64,000 nt of DNA from Rariglobus hedericola. GTDB taxonomy: Bacteria; Verrucomicrobiota; Verrucomicrobiia; Opitutales; Opitutaceae. The position numbers were made by a program, and so were the translations under genes. The stretch is from assembly GCF_007559335.1 (NCBI RefSeq), contig NZ_VMBG01000002.1, positions 922,501 to 986,500 on the forward strand, in the 5' to 3' direction. The notes beneath the pieces are model-generated. The model saw only the letters and a list, made by a program, of their open reading frames with translations. It searched no databases and was not told the origin of the DNA. Every line of letters starts with the position of its first letter. The first letter of the stretch is position 1. Below, piece by piece: positions 62,954 to 64,000 of the stretch.

Positions 62954-64000
62954 TCAGGAGAAACGGATGTCTTCGGTATTGCGGGTATGCAACTCCAGTT
63001 CATCGGCACACATCACCTTTTTTTCATTCAAATAAAAATCCTCGAAATGCACATCGTGCACAGGCTTTTCCGCGGTGTAGCCGCTGATCAGCGAAGTCGA
63101 ACAGCCGGGATTGAAGTAGGCGTGGATAACGCGAATGTTTTTCAGGTGGATGTTGCGGATGATCCCGCGCTCGGTGTCGCGGTTGTAGCGCGAGCGCACC
63201 ACGCGGAAGTCCACGAGCTTGTCCCAGTAGTGTTCGACGCGGATGTTTTCCCAGCGGATGTTTTCAACGATGGCGCGGTCGCCATTGTGGATGGAAAACA
63301 CGGCGCCGTCACCGTGCGCGTTGATGACGTCGATGTCTTCGAAGACGACGTTGCTCACGCGATCGGTGCTGAGTTCGTAGCCAATCTCCATGGCATTTCC
63401 GGGCTGGCCGTTGAGGAAGATGCAGTGGCGGACGATGACATTTTCGACGTTATTGGTCCAGTGTAAGACTTTTTCGAATACGCCGGCCTTGATCGCGATG
63501 TTGTCGTCGTCGTTGCGCAGGCAGCAGTTTTCGATCAGGACATCGCTGGAGGCGCAGATGTCGATGCCGTCGGAGGACATGCACGAGCCGATCTGCTTGA
63601 GCCCGTCCACATGCACGTCGCGACAGCAGGCGAAGACGAGCATCCACGAGGTGGGCTCGATCATGATGATGTCGGAGACTTCGACTCCGGTGCAGTGCGC
63701 GAAGATGACGGAACGCACGCGATCGCCCTGGGCGTAGCTGTGATAGCGTCCGTCAAGAATGCCGTGGCCGCGGATCGCGACGTTGGTGGCACCGTTGGAA
63801 CGAACGAAACCGCGGACGACTGCGCCGCCCTCGATGTAAAGCGTTTCTCCGTTTTTAAGGACGATCTCGCCGGCTTCGTGAATGGCTCCCGCCGCGAAGA
63901 AGTGGACGCCCTCCTCACCGGCGGAGGGCTTGTTGATTTCCGGCGCGTTGGCGTAGATGAACAACGGCTTGAGGCCCGGCACGTCGATGCACAAGTTGCG
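62954..64000 (-). CDS. GH28-like parallel beta-helix protein (partial, N-terminus outside window)
   Basis: 349 residues are visible and the frame is open to the right edge, so the start lies beyond 64000. It parallels the protein at 34382 along its length: DVPGLKPLFIYANAPEIN, GEEGVHFFAAGAIHEAGE, GHGILDGRYHSYA, SSDGIDICASSDVLIENC, NDDDNIAIKAG and GQPGNAMEIGYEL. The canonical GHG and RIK motifs of polygalacturonases are again absent. The two genes are probably paralogues with different substrates in the same sugar region. Confidence 0.78.
   Translation of the reverse strand, partial: RNLCIDVPGLKPLFIYANAPEINKPSAGEEGVHFFAAGAIHEAGEIVLKNGETLYIEGGAVVRGFVRSNGATNVAIRGHGILDGRYHSYAQGDRVRSVIFAHCTGVEVSDIIMIEPTSWMLVFACCRDVHVDGLKQIGSCMSSDGIDICASSDVLIENCCLRNDDDNIAIKAGVFEKVLHWTNNVENVIVRHCIFLNGQPGNAMEIGYELSTDRVSNVVFEDIDVINAHGDGAVFSIHNGDRAIVENIRWENIRVEHYWDKLVDFRVVRSRYNRDTERGIIRNIHLKNIRVIHAYFNPGCSTSLISGYTAEKPVHDVHFEDFYLNEKKVMCADELELHTRNTEDIRFS

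Overview
The window is high-GC bacterial chromosome and looks like Verrucomicrobiota, most likely an Opitutaceae-type organism. This is inferred from family content, not from a marker search: PEP-CTERM surface proteins, a giant protein of 'autotransporter-associated' beta-strand repeats, regulators joining a GntR helix-turn-helix to a LacI-type sensor and a beta-sandwich, tetratricopeptide/ExbB/ExbD gene trains, and non-canonical ribosomal gene content. No tRNA, rRNA, CRISPR array, insertion sequence or prophage was seen.

Region 1 (1-7911) is the end of the spc operon and the alpha operon: rplF(end)-rplR-rpsE-rplO | terminator | secY-adk-like-map-rpsM-rpsK-rpsD-rpoA-rplQ | terminator. rpmD, infA and rpmJ are missing from their usual places. 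The gene in the adk position has lost the P-loop, the AMP-binding arginine and the LID. S11 carries a long Ala/Lys/Pro-rich N-terminal extension.

Region 2 (7956-28572) is housekeeping: a small membrane zinc-ribbon protein, guaA, a LolA-like protein, hisD-hisC-hisB-hisH, gltA, a membrane protein, and pdxJ-acpS-nnr-ligA-dprA. This LigA is short, lacks BRCT and begins with a Tat-like signal sequence. It meets, tail to tail and with no spacing, a leftward cluster trpG-nrdR-hypothetical-HIT-S8 peptidase. The peptidase gene is split by one in-frame TGA. Then come tgt, which lacks the three zinc cysteines, and a UDP-glucuronate decarboxylase.

Region 3 (28608-56354, with a further beta-helix gene at 62954-64000) is a plant-polysaccharide utilisation region: two paralogous GntR/LacI/beta-sandwich regulators, a GH94 phosphorylase, a polysaccharide deacetylase, GH28-like beta-helix proteins, a 2137-residue PEP-CTERM beta-repeat protein, a GH74 xyloglucanase-like enzyme with a permuted DNRLRE-like insertion, an SGNH esterase, an MFS sugar transporter, a PEP-CTERM protein, a PocR-AraC regulator, an uncharacterised protein and a sialate O-acetylesterase/CE20-like esterase. 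A palindromic motif TTGTTYAAACAW lies upstream of four of these genes, in the same orientation relative to the gene each time, and is probably the operator of the GntR-type regulators.

Region 4 (56355-62760) is a compact leftward operon: two secreted repeat proteins, ExbB, two ExbD proteins, and a protein with a TonB-like anchor whose C-terminus is a PA14-like domain in place of a TonB domain. It looks like a proton-motive-force driven envelope machine whose periplasmic effector is unusual.
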